A stretch of 6,019 nt of DNA, from contig JAEZFE010000063.1 of NCBI GenBank assembly GCA_023437865.1, positions 1 to 6,019 on the forward strand, in the 5' to 3' direction. This DNA comes from Pseudomonadota bacterium. GTDB lineage: Bacteria > Pseudomonadota > Alphaproteobacteria > Rhodospirillales > Magnetospirillaceae. Of the stretch, positions 1-5,669 are shown in pieces (positions within the stretch are counted from its first letter, which is position 1; each line of letters starts with the position of its first letter). The notes under the pieces are model-generated. The model made no database searches and was not told the DNA's origin. It worked only from the letters and a program-made list of their open reading frames with translations. The translations under genes were made by a program, and so were the position numbers.

Positions 1-197
1 GGCAAGACAGAGCAAAGAGACACCAGCGGGTAGCATAATTTTCGCACCAAGAAACCTGAAAGCGCGACCCCCGTCAACCACCGGCCTAAGGGAGGTTCGT
101 TTTGAGGCCCCTTGGGTCACGCGCCGACGCTTTCCCTCTCCCTTTTCGCTTGTCGTCCAACCACGTGTTGAAACCTGCCTGATACTTCCCGATGGGC
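1..197. other. Non-coding region downstream of the uptake operon
   Basis: No convincing gene was found on either strand in these bases. The composition is less GC-rich and less codon-like than the rest of the window, with a small A/T-rich patch around positions 35-60. It contains one weak stem-loop (83-118, listed separately). On the minus strand there is a TATGCT-like hexamer in the A/T-rich patch that could be a -10 element for a gene lying further left, but no good -35 partner is visible, so I do not call a promoter. It is most likely the spacer between this operon and an unseen neighbour. Confidence 0.5.
83..118 (-). terminator. Weak stem-loop after the operon, possible terminator
   Basis: Bases 83-92 (GGCCTAAGGG) can pair with 109-118 (CCCTTGGGTC), giving a 10-bp stem with two G-T pairs and a 16-base loop. 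It lies about 80 bases past the stop codon of the last operon gene, where a terminator would be expected. There is no T-tract on the left side for the minus-strand transcript, so it does not fit a classic intrinsic terminator. It may stabilise the transcript end or be chance pairing in GC-rich DNA. Confidence 0.25.
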
Positions 198-482
198 TCA
201 GTCGGGCCGCCAGTCGAGCGTGAGAGACTCGCGCCAGCCGAAGCGTCGCAGGTGGTCGTCCACCACCGCCATCACCTGGTCGAGGGCTTCCCTGTCGCCC
301 GCTTCGCAGCGCAGCGCCAGCAGCCCTTCCTCCGCCTCCAGGTGGCAGATGCCCCAAGGGAAATCGGCACGCCCCCGGCAATCGTCGAACTCGACCGGGA
401 TCTTGTGGGCGAAGTGCTTGCACAATTGGGCGAGGTAACGGCGGGCATTGGCCGTCTGCACCTGGGCCTGCAGGGATATCAT
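198..482 (-). CDS. DUF2218 family small cytoplasmic protein
   Basis: A 94-residue protein that I recognise as DUF2218 from its pattern: an N-terminal T-x-x-A-x-RYL-x-QLCKHFAHK stretch (about residues 10-27), a central FPWGICHLEA segment (about 41-50), and an acidic/hydrophobic C-terminal part ending in VVDDHLRRFGWRE-x-L-x-x-W. There is no signal peptide or membrane segment, so it should be cytoplasmic. Its biochemical function is not known to me. The CKHFAHK cluster (C21, H23, H26) and further cysteines at 35, 46 and 59 could bind a metal, but this is inference. I chose the ATG at 482 because it overlaps the ATPase stop codon as ATGA and has AAGGAA (493-498) ten bases upstream. The in-frame TTG seven codons earlier (503) lacks comparable support. 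It is the last gene of the importer operon, so it is probably made at a fixed ratio to the ATPase and involved in handling the imported ligand or metal. Confidence 0.85.
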   Translation of the reverse strand: MISLQAQVQTANARRYLAQLCKHFAHKIPVEFDDCRGRADFPWGICHLEAEEGLLALRCEAGDREALDQVMAVVDDHLRRFGWRESLTLDWRPD

Positions 483-1279
483 CGCGTTGTCGTTCCTTCG
501 CAAGAGAGAGCACGGTCGGCAAGAACCATGGGGAAGCCCCGGGTGCAGCGCTCCACCCGGGCCTCGATGCCGTAGGCATGGCGAAGGACCATGGGGTCGA
601 GCGCGTTTTCTGGCGGCCCCGCAGCGATCACCCGGCCGCCGCCAAGCACCACCACCTGGTCGCAGAACCGCAGAGCCAGATTGAGGTCGTGGATGGCGAT
701 CAGGCAGACCGCGCCATCGGCATCGGCGATGCGCCGGACTGTCTCCAGCACACTGATCTGCCAGCGCAGGTCAAGCGCGCTGGTCGGTTCGTCCAGCAAC
801 AGCAGGCGGGGATGGCGCACCAGCACCTGGGCCAGCCCGACCATCTGACGTTGTCCGCCCGACAATTCGTTGAGATGGCGCAGCGCCAGCGGGCGCAGGC
901 CGAGGGTATCGAACACCGCCTCGATCCGGCTGTCGGTTTCTTGGCGCGACAGATCGGGCCGGATGGCCCGCAGGGCGCTGAGCACCGCTTCATAGGCAAT
1001 GATCGAACTGGCCTGGGGCAATGCCTGGGGCAGATAACCCACCGCGCGCATTCTCTGACTGGCCGGCATGCGCAGCAGATCGCCGCCGTCAAGCTCGGCA
1101 TGGCCCGCCGCCGCGCGCAGACCGGCCAAGGCCTTCAGCAGGGTGGATTTACCCGCGCCGTTCGACCCGAGGACCGCCACCACCGAACCGGGCGGCAACA
1201 GAGGCAGGTCGATGCCGGCCAGCACCGGCGTGCGGCCATAGCCGGCCACCAGACCAGACAGTCCGAGACCGGCGCTCAT
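479..1279 (-). CDS. Iron-chelate (FecE/FhuC-type) ABC transporter ATPase
   Basis: A 266-residue nucleotide-binding subunit that would power import of a siderophore, haem or cobalamin-like ligand at the inner face of the cytoplasmic membrane. All ATPase motifs are present in order: Walker A GSNGAGKST (38-46), Q-loop YLPQ (82-85), signature LSGGQ (139-143), Walker B LLLLDEP (159-165), D-loop SALD (167-170) and H-loop IHDLNLA with H197. The length and the HDLNLA form are typical of the FepC/FecE/BtuD group. The ATG at 1279 overlaps the permease stop codon as ATGA and is preceded by a strong AGGAGG (1285-1290) five bases away, inside the permease coding end. Its own stop overlaps the start of the DUF2218 gene. 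No catalytic residue is missing, so the subunit should be active. The exact ligand cannot be read from this subunit. Confidence 0.95.
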   Translation of the reverse strand: MSAGLGLSGLVAGYGRTPVLAGIDLPLLPPGSVVAVLGSNGAGKSTLLKALAGLRAAAGHAELDGGDLLRMPASQRMRAVGYLPQALPQASSIIAYEAVLSALRAIRPDLSRQETDSRIEAVFDTLGLRPLALRHLNELSGGQRQMVGLAQVLVRHPRLLLLDEPTSALDLRWQISVLETVRRIADADGAVCLIAIHDLNLALRFCDQVVVLGGGRVIAAGPPENALDPMVLRHAYGIEARVERCTRGFPMVLADRALSCEGTTTR

Positions 1280-2331
1280 CGCCCCCTCCTCTGGCCGAGG
1301 ATCATGACCATGAACAGGGGAATGCCGACCAGCGCGGTGACGATGCCTACCGGCAGCACCACGCCGCTCACCAGGCTCTTGCTGGCGATGGAGGCCAGCG
1401 ACATCACCAGCGCCCCCGCCATGGTCGCCCCCGGCAGGTAGAAGCGGTGATCCTCGCCCAAGGCCAAGCGCGCAATATGGGGGCCCACAAGGCCGATGAA
1501 GCCGATCACGCCGACGAAGGCGACCGCCGCCGCCGCCAGCAGGCTGACCCGCAGCAGCACCAGCAGGCGCAGCCTCTCAACCTGGATGCCGAAACTGCGC
1601 GCCTGATCCTCGCCGGCCCTGAGCGCGGTCATGGCCCACACATGGCGCAGCGACAGCGGCAGGCACACGGCCAGCACCACCGCCACCACCGCCACCTTGT
1701 CCCAGGTGGCGCGCGACAGGCTGCCCATGGTCCAGAAGACGATCTGCTGGATGGCATCGGCGCTGGCCATGTACTGCACCAGCCACAACAGGGCGTTCAT
1801 CACGAACACCATGGCGATGCCGAACAGGACCACCGTCTCGGTGCTCGCCCCCTGAAGGCGCGACAGCCCCTGGATCAGCACGGTCGAACCGACGGCGAAA
1901 ATGAAGGCGCAGACGGGGATGACATAGGTCGAGCCGATGCCGGGAAGGGTGACATCCAGCACGATCGCCAGCGCTGCCCCCAGCGTTGCGGCGTTGGTCA
2001 CGCCCAGGGTGAAGGGGCTGGCAAGAGGATTGTTGAGAACCGTCTGCATCTCGGCGCCGGCCAGGGCCAGCGACGCCCCGACCACGACCGCCATGGCCGC
2101 CGCCGGCAGGCGGATATCCCACAAGATCACCGCCTGGGCACGGTTCAGGCTTTCGGGACGAATGATGCCGGCAAGGATGTCGGACACCGCCAGCGCCGAC
2201 GGCCCCGTCGCCGTATCGCCTAGAAACGACAGGAGCAGCACCACCGCCAGTCCGATGGTGACGAGGACGCGCCACAGGATGAACCGCGAATAGGCGGCAG
2301 ACAGGGAGAGAGAGGCGGCCTGGGGGCTCAT
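1276..2331 (-). CDS. FecCD-family ABC transporter permease
   Basis: A 351-residue, very hydrophobic inner-membrane protein of the BtuC/FecCD/FhuB fold, which normally has about ten membrane helices. Family marks are seen: an RLPAAAMAVVVGASLALAGA helix (about 74-93), then EMQTVLNNPLASPFTLGV (94-111), an AGEDQARSFGI loop (239-249) that matches the usual cytoplasmic coupling region, and GLVGPHIARLALGEDHR (280-296). A longer reading frame runs upstream to 2499, but it overlaps the binding-protein gene and its first 56 residues are arginine/proline-rich and unlike a permease. I therefore start at the ATG at 2331, which overlaps the upstream stop codon as ATGA. Only a poor Shine-Dalgarno (GGGCGG-like) precedes it, so translation probably depends on coupling to the upstream gene. 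It is the only permease gene here, so the channel is probably a homodimer. Confidence 0.95.
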   Translation of the reverse strand: MSPQAASLSLSAAYSRFILWRVLVTIGLAVVLLLSFLGDTATGPSALAVSDILAGIIRPESLNRAQAVILWDIRLPAAAMAVVVGASLALAGAEMQTVLNNPLASPFTLGVTNAATLGAALAIVLDVTLPGIGSTYVIPVCAFIFAVGSTVLIQGLSRLQGASTETVVLFGIAMVFVMNALLWLVQYMASADAIQQIVFWTMGSLSRATWDKVAVVAVVLAVCLPLSLRHVWAMTALRAGEDQARSFGIQVERLRLLVLLRVSLLAAAAVAFVGVIGFIGLVGPHIARLALGEDHRFYLPGATMAGALVMSLASIASKSLVSGVVLPVGIVTALVGIPLFMVMILGQRRGR

Positions 2332-3434
2332 TGCGGGGCCGCCCAATAGGTGCCGTCGAGCGGAATGGGCTGGAAGCGGGCCACCATGTCGCGGTGCGTG
2401 GCCGCGGGGTCGAGGTCGGCGAACAGATCGGGGTGGAACCACTTCGCCAGGACCTGAAGCGCCACCACGTTGAACGGTGAATGAAAGAAGTGATGCCACA
2501 GGCCATAGGCCCGACCCGTTTGCACCGCCCGCAGATGGGCGATTCCGGGTCGCGCCAGGCTGTTTGCCAGGGTGGTGCGGGCGAGATCGGCGCTCACGCC
2601 GGGTCCCATGGCGATCCGCCGGGGGGCTTTCTGCGCCGTGCTGGCGCTGCCGATGGCGGTGCCCACATAAACGTCGGGCTGGTTGGTCAGCAAATATTCA
2701 AGGCTGATGGTGCCGCTATAGCCGGTGATCCGCTTGGCGGCAAGGTTGCGGCCGCCGGCCTGTTCGATCACCCGCCCGATCACTCCCTCGCCCACGCTGG
2801 CGCAGCAATCCTCCTGCAGGCCGACGCGGTTCTCCAGAAAGACCAGCGGCCGCTTGGTGGCGCGGGCCAGCCGGTCCGTCACCTGGCGGAAAGCGGCCTC
2901 GTAGGCGGCGACGAACGCGGCCGCTTCCTGCTCGCGGCCCAGCACCTTGCCCAGCAGGGCGACGCTGCGCGGGGTGTTGACCAGCGGATCAAGGAAGAAG
3001 TCGACGAAGACCACGGTGGTGCCCGCCGCCTCCAGCTGGCGGACCAGTTCCACCGCCTGTGGGCCGGGCCCGTGCCCGGCCAGCCCGAAGATGGCAAGGT
3101 CGGGGGCCAGCCCGATGGTGCGCTCGGCACTGAAGGTATCGGGCGACGCCTTGCCCACCTGAGGGATCTCGGCCAGACGGGGGAAGCCCGCCAGCCACTG
3201 GGCGTAGCCGCCGGGGTCAAGCAGCGGGAACTCCCCCATGGTCGCCGCCACCCGTCGCAGGGGATCATCCCGCTCAAGGATGGCGAGAACCGGCAGGAAG
3301 CGGCCCTCGCCGAGAACGATCCGCTCGATCCTGGGCGGAACCGTCACCGTGCGACCGGCCAGGTCCACGACCTCAAGCGCCCGAGCCGGCGAGATTGAGA
3401 CAAGCAGGCACAACGCCAGCAGGAAGCGGATCAT
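2328..3434 (-). CDS. Periplasmic iron-chelate binding protein (TroA/FecB-like)
   Basis: A 368-residue secreted binding protein that would bind the ligand in the periplasm and deliver it to the permease. An N-terminal signal peptide is clear: MIR, a hydrophobic core, and a likely signal peptidase I cut after SPARA (residue 19). The single Cys9 in the core is not in a lipobox, so the protein should be soluble rather than a lipoprotein. The mature part begins with the family's VVDLAGRTVTVP strand and RIERIVLGEG (about 22-44). Further typical segments are LAPDLAIFG (109-117), AGTTVVFVDF (137-146) and an EQAGGRNLA segment (224-232). Notable residues are a vicinal Cys pair (210-211) and WHHFFHSPFN (313-322) near the C-terminus, either of which might contact a metal or ligand. 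The gene begins 15 bases after the receptor stop codon and has only a weak ribosome binding site. Its stop overlaps the permease start. Confidence 0.92.
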   Translation of the reverse strand: MIRFLLALCLLVSISPARALEVVDLAGRTVTVPPRIERIVLGEGRFLPVLAILERDDPLRRVAATMGEFPLLDPGGYAQWLAGFPRLAEIPQVGKASPDTFSAERTIGLAPDLAIFGLAGHGPGPQAVELVRQLEAAGTTVVFVDFFLDPLVNTPRSVALLGKVLGREQEAAAFVAAYEAAFRQVTDRLARATKRPLVFLENRVGLQEDCCASVGEGVIGRVIEQAGGRNLAAKRITGYSGTISLEYLLTNQPDVYVGTAIGSASTAQKAPRRIAMGPGVSADLARTTLANSLARPGIAHLRAVQTGRAYGLWHHFFHSPFNVVALQVLAKWFHPDLFADLDPAATHRDMVARFQPIPLDGTYWAAPQ

Positions 3435-3449
3435 GGCCGGTACGGTGTC

Positions 3450-5447
3450 CTAGAGCTTGAGGGTGGAGACCAGGTAGAACGAGCGGCCCTCGGCCAAGAC
3501 CGGGGAAACGCCGGTCGAGGTCTGGGTGGAGATGGAACCGCGATCGACGTACTTCTCGTCGAGGATATTGTTGGCCTCCAGGCGCAGGGTCCAATGCTGG
3601 ATCTGCTCGGTGGGCTGCCATTCCGTGAACAGGTCGAAGGTTTGGTAGCCCTTGATCGGCTGGAAGCCGCCCTCGGTGAGCGAGGAATCCTGGATACCCA
3701 GCGCCAGTTCGGTCGAAGCGCCGACGGTCAGGCGGATGTCGTCGAAGCGGTAGCTGCCGCCCAGATCGAAGATGTGACCGACCGGAACACCGCTGTTGTA
3801 GTCGTTGGGCCGCGCCATGCGCCCGGAATAGCGGGTGTCGGTGAAGGTGTACTTGCCGGAGATGTTGGCATTGGCCCAATTGTACTTGGACGACAGGTCG
3901 AAGCCCTGGGTGCGCAGAGCACCGCCGTTCCTGCGTACGCGCGCGGTGTCGTCGGTATAAAGCGGGTTCAGGATCAGGGTGCGGAACACGCCGCCTTCGA
4001 CGCCCAATCCGCCCTGGGCGTAACGCAGGGCCAGACGGCCGTTATGCGCCGTCACCGATTCCAGATCATCGGCGTAGCGGTAGCGCGCCACGTGGAAGAG
4101 GCCCATCTCCGGAAGCTCAAGACCGCCCCAGGTGTAGTTGTAGCCGCCCAGCACGGTGAAGCGATCGTCGAGCGCGTATTCCGCCGAGACGTTGGGGCTG
4201 AGTCCACCGTCGCTGAAATCCTTGCCATCGACCGAATCGTAGACCTGGTAATCCGCACGCACACCGGTGGACAGCTTGAGGTCCTTGGCCGGGCTCAAGC
4301 GCGCCTGCACGAAGGCGCCGACATTCTGGCGGGTCTCGTCCGAATCGCCGATCAGCCGGTTGTACGAGCCGACATGGGTCTCGTCACCGCGATAATCCAC
4401 GCCGGCAGTCACCTTGCCGTTCCGCACCGTCACGGTGTTTTGCGCGGTCAGCCCGAAGGTATCGATCGAGGCGTTCATCACGCCGTTGGTCGCGTGGGCC
4501 TCCGGCGGCCGGTGCAGGGTGGTGCGGTTGTAATTGAAGTTGACCTTGGGGTCGTAGGAATCGGTCGGCCGCGTCGTGGTGTAGGTGCTGCCCAGCGCAA
4601 GCCGGCTGGTGCGGGTGTAATTGAGCGCATTCGCCAGCGCGTTGGTGCCCACCGTGCCCATGTTGGGGCGGTAGCGGCGCGAGCCCTCGTCCTCGACATA
4701 TTCGCCGGACAGCACGACCCGGTCGCCGCTCTTGGCCTCATAACCCAGCTTGGCGAGACCGCTCAGCAGATCGTCGGCGGTGCCGCGCTCCATATCGCCG
4801 TTGCCGTTGATGTAGTTCTCGCCGCGCATGCGGGTGCCCATGCCCAGCACCTCGAACCCATCCTTCACGGCATAGCCCGCGCCGGTGGTGCGCAGGGACT
4901 GGGAGTTGGTGTTGTAGCCGAGGATGACCGTGCCGCCCGCTTCCTGGCCGGGCAACAGCATGTCACGGGCATCCTTGGTCTCCATGCGGATGGCACCGGC
5001 CAGGGCACCAGGGCCCGCATCGGCAGGGGCGACGCCCGCATCGACCGTGACCGCCTTGAGAAAGGTCGGGTCCATGGTGGTGTTGCCGTTATGGTGCCAC
5101 ACGTTGCCGGGCTGCGCCGCGCCGTCGATGGTGACGTTCAACTTGCCCTGCTCGACGCCGTGCACGTAGATCTTCTGCGAGGCCGCCTGGGCGCCGCCGA
5201 CGCGCACCGACGTCTCGCCGGCGAACAGGCCACGCAGATCCTGCGGCTGCTCGCGGTCGATCTCCTGCTGGGAAATCACCGGGCCGGTCGTGATATCTTG
5301 ACCGGCGGCCTGCCCCTCCACCGACACCGGGGCCAGCTCGATGGCCCCGCTCTTCTTCTCTTCCGCCTGGGCATCGACCGCCACCATGACGGTGGTCGCC
5401 ATCAGCAACGCCCTCAAGCCAACCCTGCCTGCCGCAATCCCGTTCAT
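3450..5447 (-). CDS. TonB-dependent outer-membrane receptor (FrpB/FetA-like)
   Basis: A 665-residue receptor that would import a metal chelate across the outer membrane using TonB/ExbBD energy. A signal peptide covers residues 1-28 (cut likely after VDAQA), followed by a possible TonB-box-like stretch APVSVEG (about 39-45). The plug domain (about 55-160) contains DLRGLFAGETSVRVGG, then QKIYVHGVEQGKLNVTIDGA, WHHNGN (117-122) and AGPGALAGAIRMETKDA. This pattern matches the FrpB/FetA type of plug as I remember it. The rest is a beta-barrel rich in alternating aromatic and polar residues. The C-terminus, SFYLVSTLKL, ends in Leu rather than the usual Phe. I chose the ATG at 5447 because AAAGGA (5454-5459) lies six bases upstream; the GTG one codon earlier is too close. 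The ligand could be a siderophore, haem or nickel chelate, since this family covers all three. Confidence 0.93.
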   Translation of the reverse strand: MNGIAAGRVGLRALLMATTVMVAVDAQAEEKKSGAIELAPVSVEGQAAGQDITTGPVISQQEIDREQPQDLRGLFAGETSVRVGGAQAASQKIYVHGVEQGKLNVTIDGAAQPGNVWHHNGNTTMDPTFLKAVTVDAGVAPADAGPGALAGAIRMETKDARDMLLPGQEAGGTVILGYNTNSQSLRTTGAGYAVKDGFEVLGMGTRMRGENYINGNGDMERGTADDLLSGLAKLGYEAKSGDRVVLSGEYVEDEGSRRYRPNMGTVGTNALANALNYTRTSRLALGSTYTTTRPTDSYDPKVNFNYNRTTLHRPPEAHATNGVMNASIDTFGLTAQNTVTVRNGKVTAGVDYRGDETHVGSYNRLIGDSDETRQNVGAFVQARLSPAKDLKLSTGVRADYQVYDSVDGKDFSDGGLSPNVSAEYALDDRFTVLGGYNYTWGGLELPEMGLFHVARYRYADDLESVTAHNGRLALRYAQGGLGVEGGVFRTLILNPLYTDDTARVRRNGGALRTQGFDLSSKYNWANANISGKYTFTDTRYSGRMARPNDYNSGVPVGHIFDLGGSYRFDDIRLTVGASTELALGIQDSSLTEGGFQPIKGYQTFDLFTEWQPTEQIQHWTLRLEANNILDEKYVDRGSISTQTSTGVSPVLAEGRSFYLVSTLKL

Positions 5448-5540
5448 CACATGTCCTTTCTCGCCTACCGGCCGCCTGGGCCCCCGCCCATTCGACTGAG
5501 TGCCACCCCCTCCGGAGTGGACGCAGGCGCCGGCTAGTGC
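5448..5540 (-). other. Probable 5' leader of the operon transcript
   Basis: These roughly 90 bases would be the untranslated leader if transcription starts just left of the TATAGC element at 5539-5544. The leader is very GC-rich, with a GGGCCC palindrome and a CCAC/GTGG short inverted repeat around 5503-5520. I see no riboswitch pattern. It ends with the AAAGGA ribosome binding site (5454-5459) of the receptor gene. Confidence 0.35.
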
Positions 5541-5547
5541 TATAGCA
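5538..5547. repeat. Perfect palindrome TGCTATAGCA, possible shared -10 element
   Basis: TGCTATAGCA reads the same on both strands. It offers a TATAGC hexamer in each direction, so it could serve as the -10 element of the leftward operon promoter and, in principle, of a rightward promoter for the regulator gene. It overlaps the left end of the Fur-like box by three bases. A ten-base palindrome can arise by chance, but its position is suggestive. Confidence 0.4.
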
Positions 5548-5568
5548 AATGATACGCATTCGCATCTA
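5539..5568 (-). promoter_or_regulatory. Candidate promoter of the uptake operon
   Basis: On the minus strand a TATAGC -10-like hexamer (5539-5544) follows a weak TAGATG -35-like hexamer (5563-5568) with an 18-bp spacer. The -35 match is poor, which would fit a promoter that needs an AraC-type activator. The spacer is occupied almost exactly by the Fur-box-like sequence, so Fur bound there would block RNA polymerase. The element assignment is by eye only. Confidence 0.45.
5545..5563. promoter_or_regulatory. Fur-box-like operator
   Basis: GCAAATGATACGCATTCGC matches the classical 19-base Fur consensus (GATAATGATAATCATTATC) at 13 of 19 positions. Its inner part, TGATACGCATTCGCA (5550-5564), also follows the 7-1-7 form at 11 of 14 informative positions. 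It lies in the divergent gap, between the -10 and -35 candidates of the operon promoter. Repression by iron-loaded Fur is the natural reading for an iron-chelate importer. Many alphaproteobacteria use other iron regulators (RirA, Irr), but Rhodospirillales-type genomes may retain Fur, so the match is meaningful but not proof. Confidence 0.65.
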
Positions 5569-5570
5569 GA

Positions 5571-5584
5571 GGGTTCATGACCCC
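5571..5584. repeat. Imperfect palindrome GGGTTCATGACCCC near the operon -35
   Basis: A 14-base inverted repeat with a TCATGA core and GGG/CCC arms, broken by a single T/C mismatch pair. It lies immediately upstream of the candidate -35 of the leftward promoter, a usual place for an activator or a second operator. The binding protein is unknown. Confidence 0.3.
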
Positions 5585-5619
5585 ACGGCCCGAAGCATAG
5601 ACGGAACGAAAAAGTCGCG

Positions 5620-5656
5620 CGTTTGCGGGGAGGTCAAAAACGTTTGCACGCCAGTC
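5620..5656 (+). promoter_or_regulatory. Two direct repeats 21 bp apart, candidate AraC-family operator
   Basis: CGTTTGC occurs at 5620-5626 and again at 5641-5647. The extended 16-base units (5620-5635 and 5641-5656) agree at 11 positions and both end in GTC. Their starts are 21 bases apart, two helical turns, which is the arrangement classic for AraC-type regulators binding direct half-sites on one face of DNA. The second unit touches the AGAGGA ribosome binding site of the regulator gene, so binding here could repress the regulator itself. The same site lies upstream of the leftward promoter and could help activate it. Function is inferred. Confidence 0.45.
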
Positions 5657-5669
5657 AGAGGATCAGAGA

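Noticed and set aside
483..503. Earlier TTG start for the DUF2218 protein
   Set aside because: It adds seven residues (MRRNDNA) not expected for the family. The ATG at 482 overlaps the ATPase stop and has AAGGAA upstream.
578..1441. Plus-strand open frame of 287 codons opposite the ATPase gene
   Set aside because: It is antisense to an ATPase with all motifs intact, and shows no recognisable domain or ribosome binding site.
1021..2223. Plus-strand open frame of 400 codons opposite the permease gene
   Set aside because: The translation is a low-complexity mix of His, Gln, Arg and Asp, and it opposes a clear FecCD permease.
2332..2499. N-terminal extension of the permease frame to 2499
   Set aside because: The extra 56 residues overlap the binding-protein gene, are Arg/Pro/Gly-rich and do not look like a permease or a signal sequence. 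The ATG at 2331 forms an ATGA overlap.
5448..5450. GTG as start of the receptor gene
   Set aside because: It lies only three bases from the AAAGGA site, whereas the adjacent ATG has a six-base spacing.
3594..5537. Long plus-strand open frame of 647 codons opposite the receptor gene
   Set aside because: It is antisense to a well-supported TonB receptor. Its translation is rich in Val/Ala/Gly/His/Arg with no domain, a usual mirror effect of GC-rich codon bias.
5574..5601. Plus-strand promoter TTCATG / CATAGA for the regulator gene
   Set aside because: The spacing of 16 is acceptable, but both hexamers match the consensus poorly, so I do not list it as a feature.
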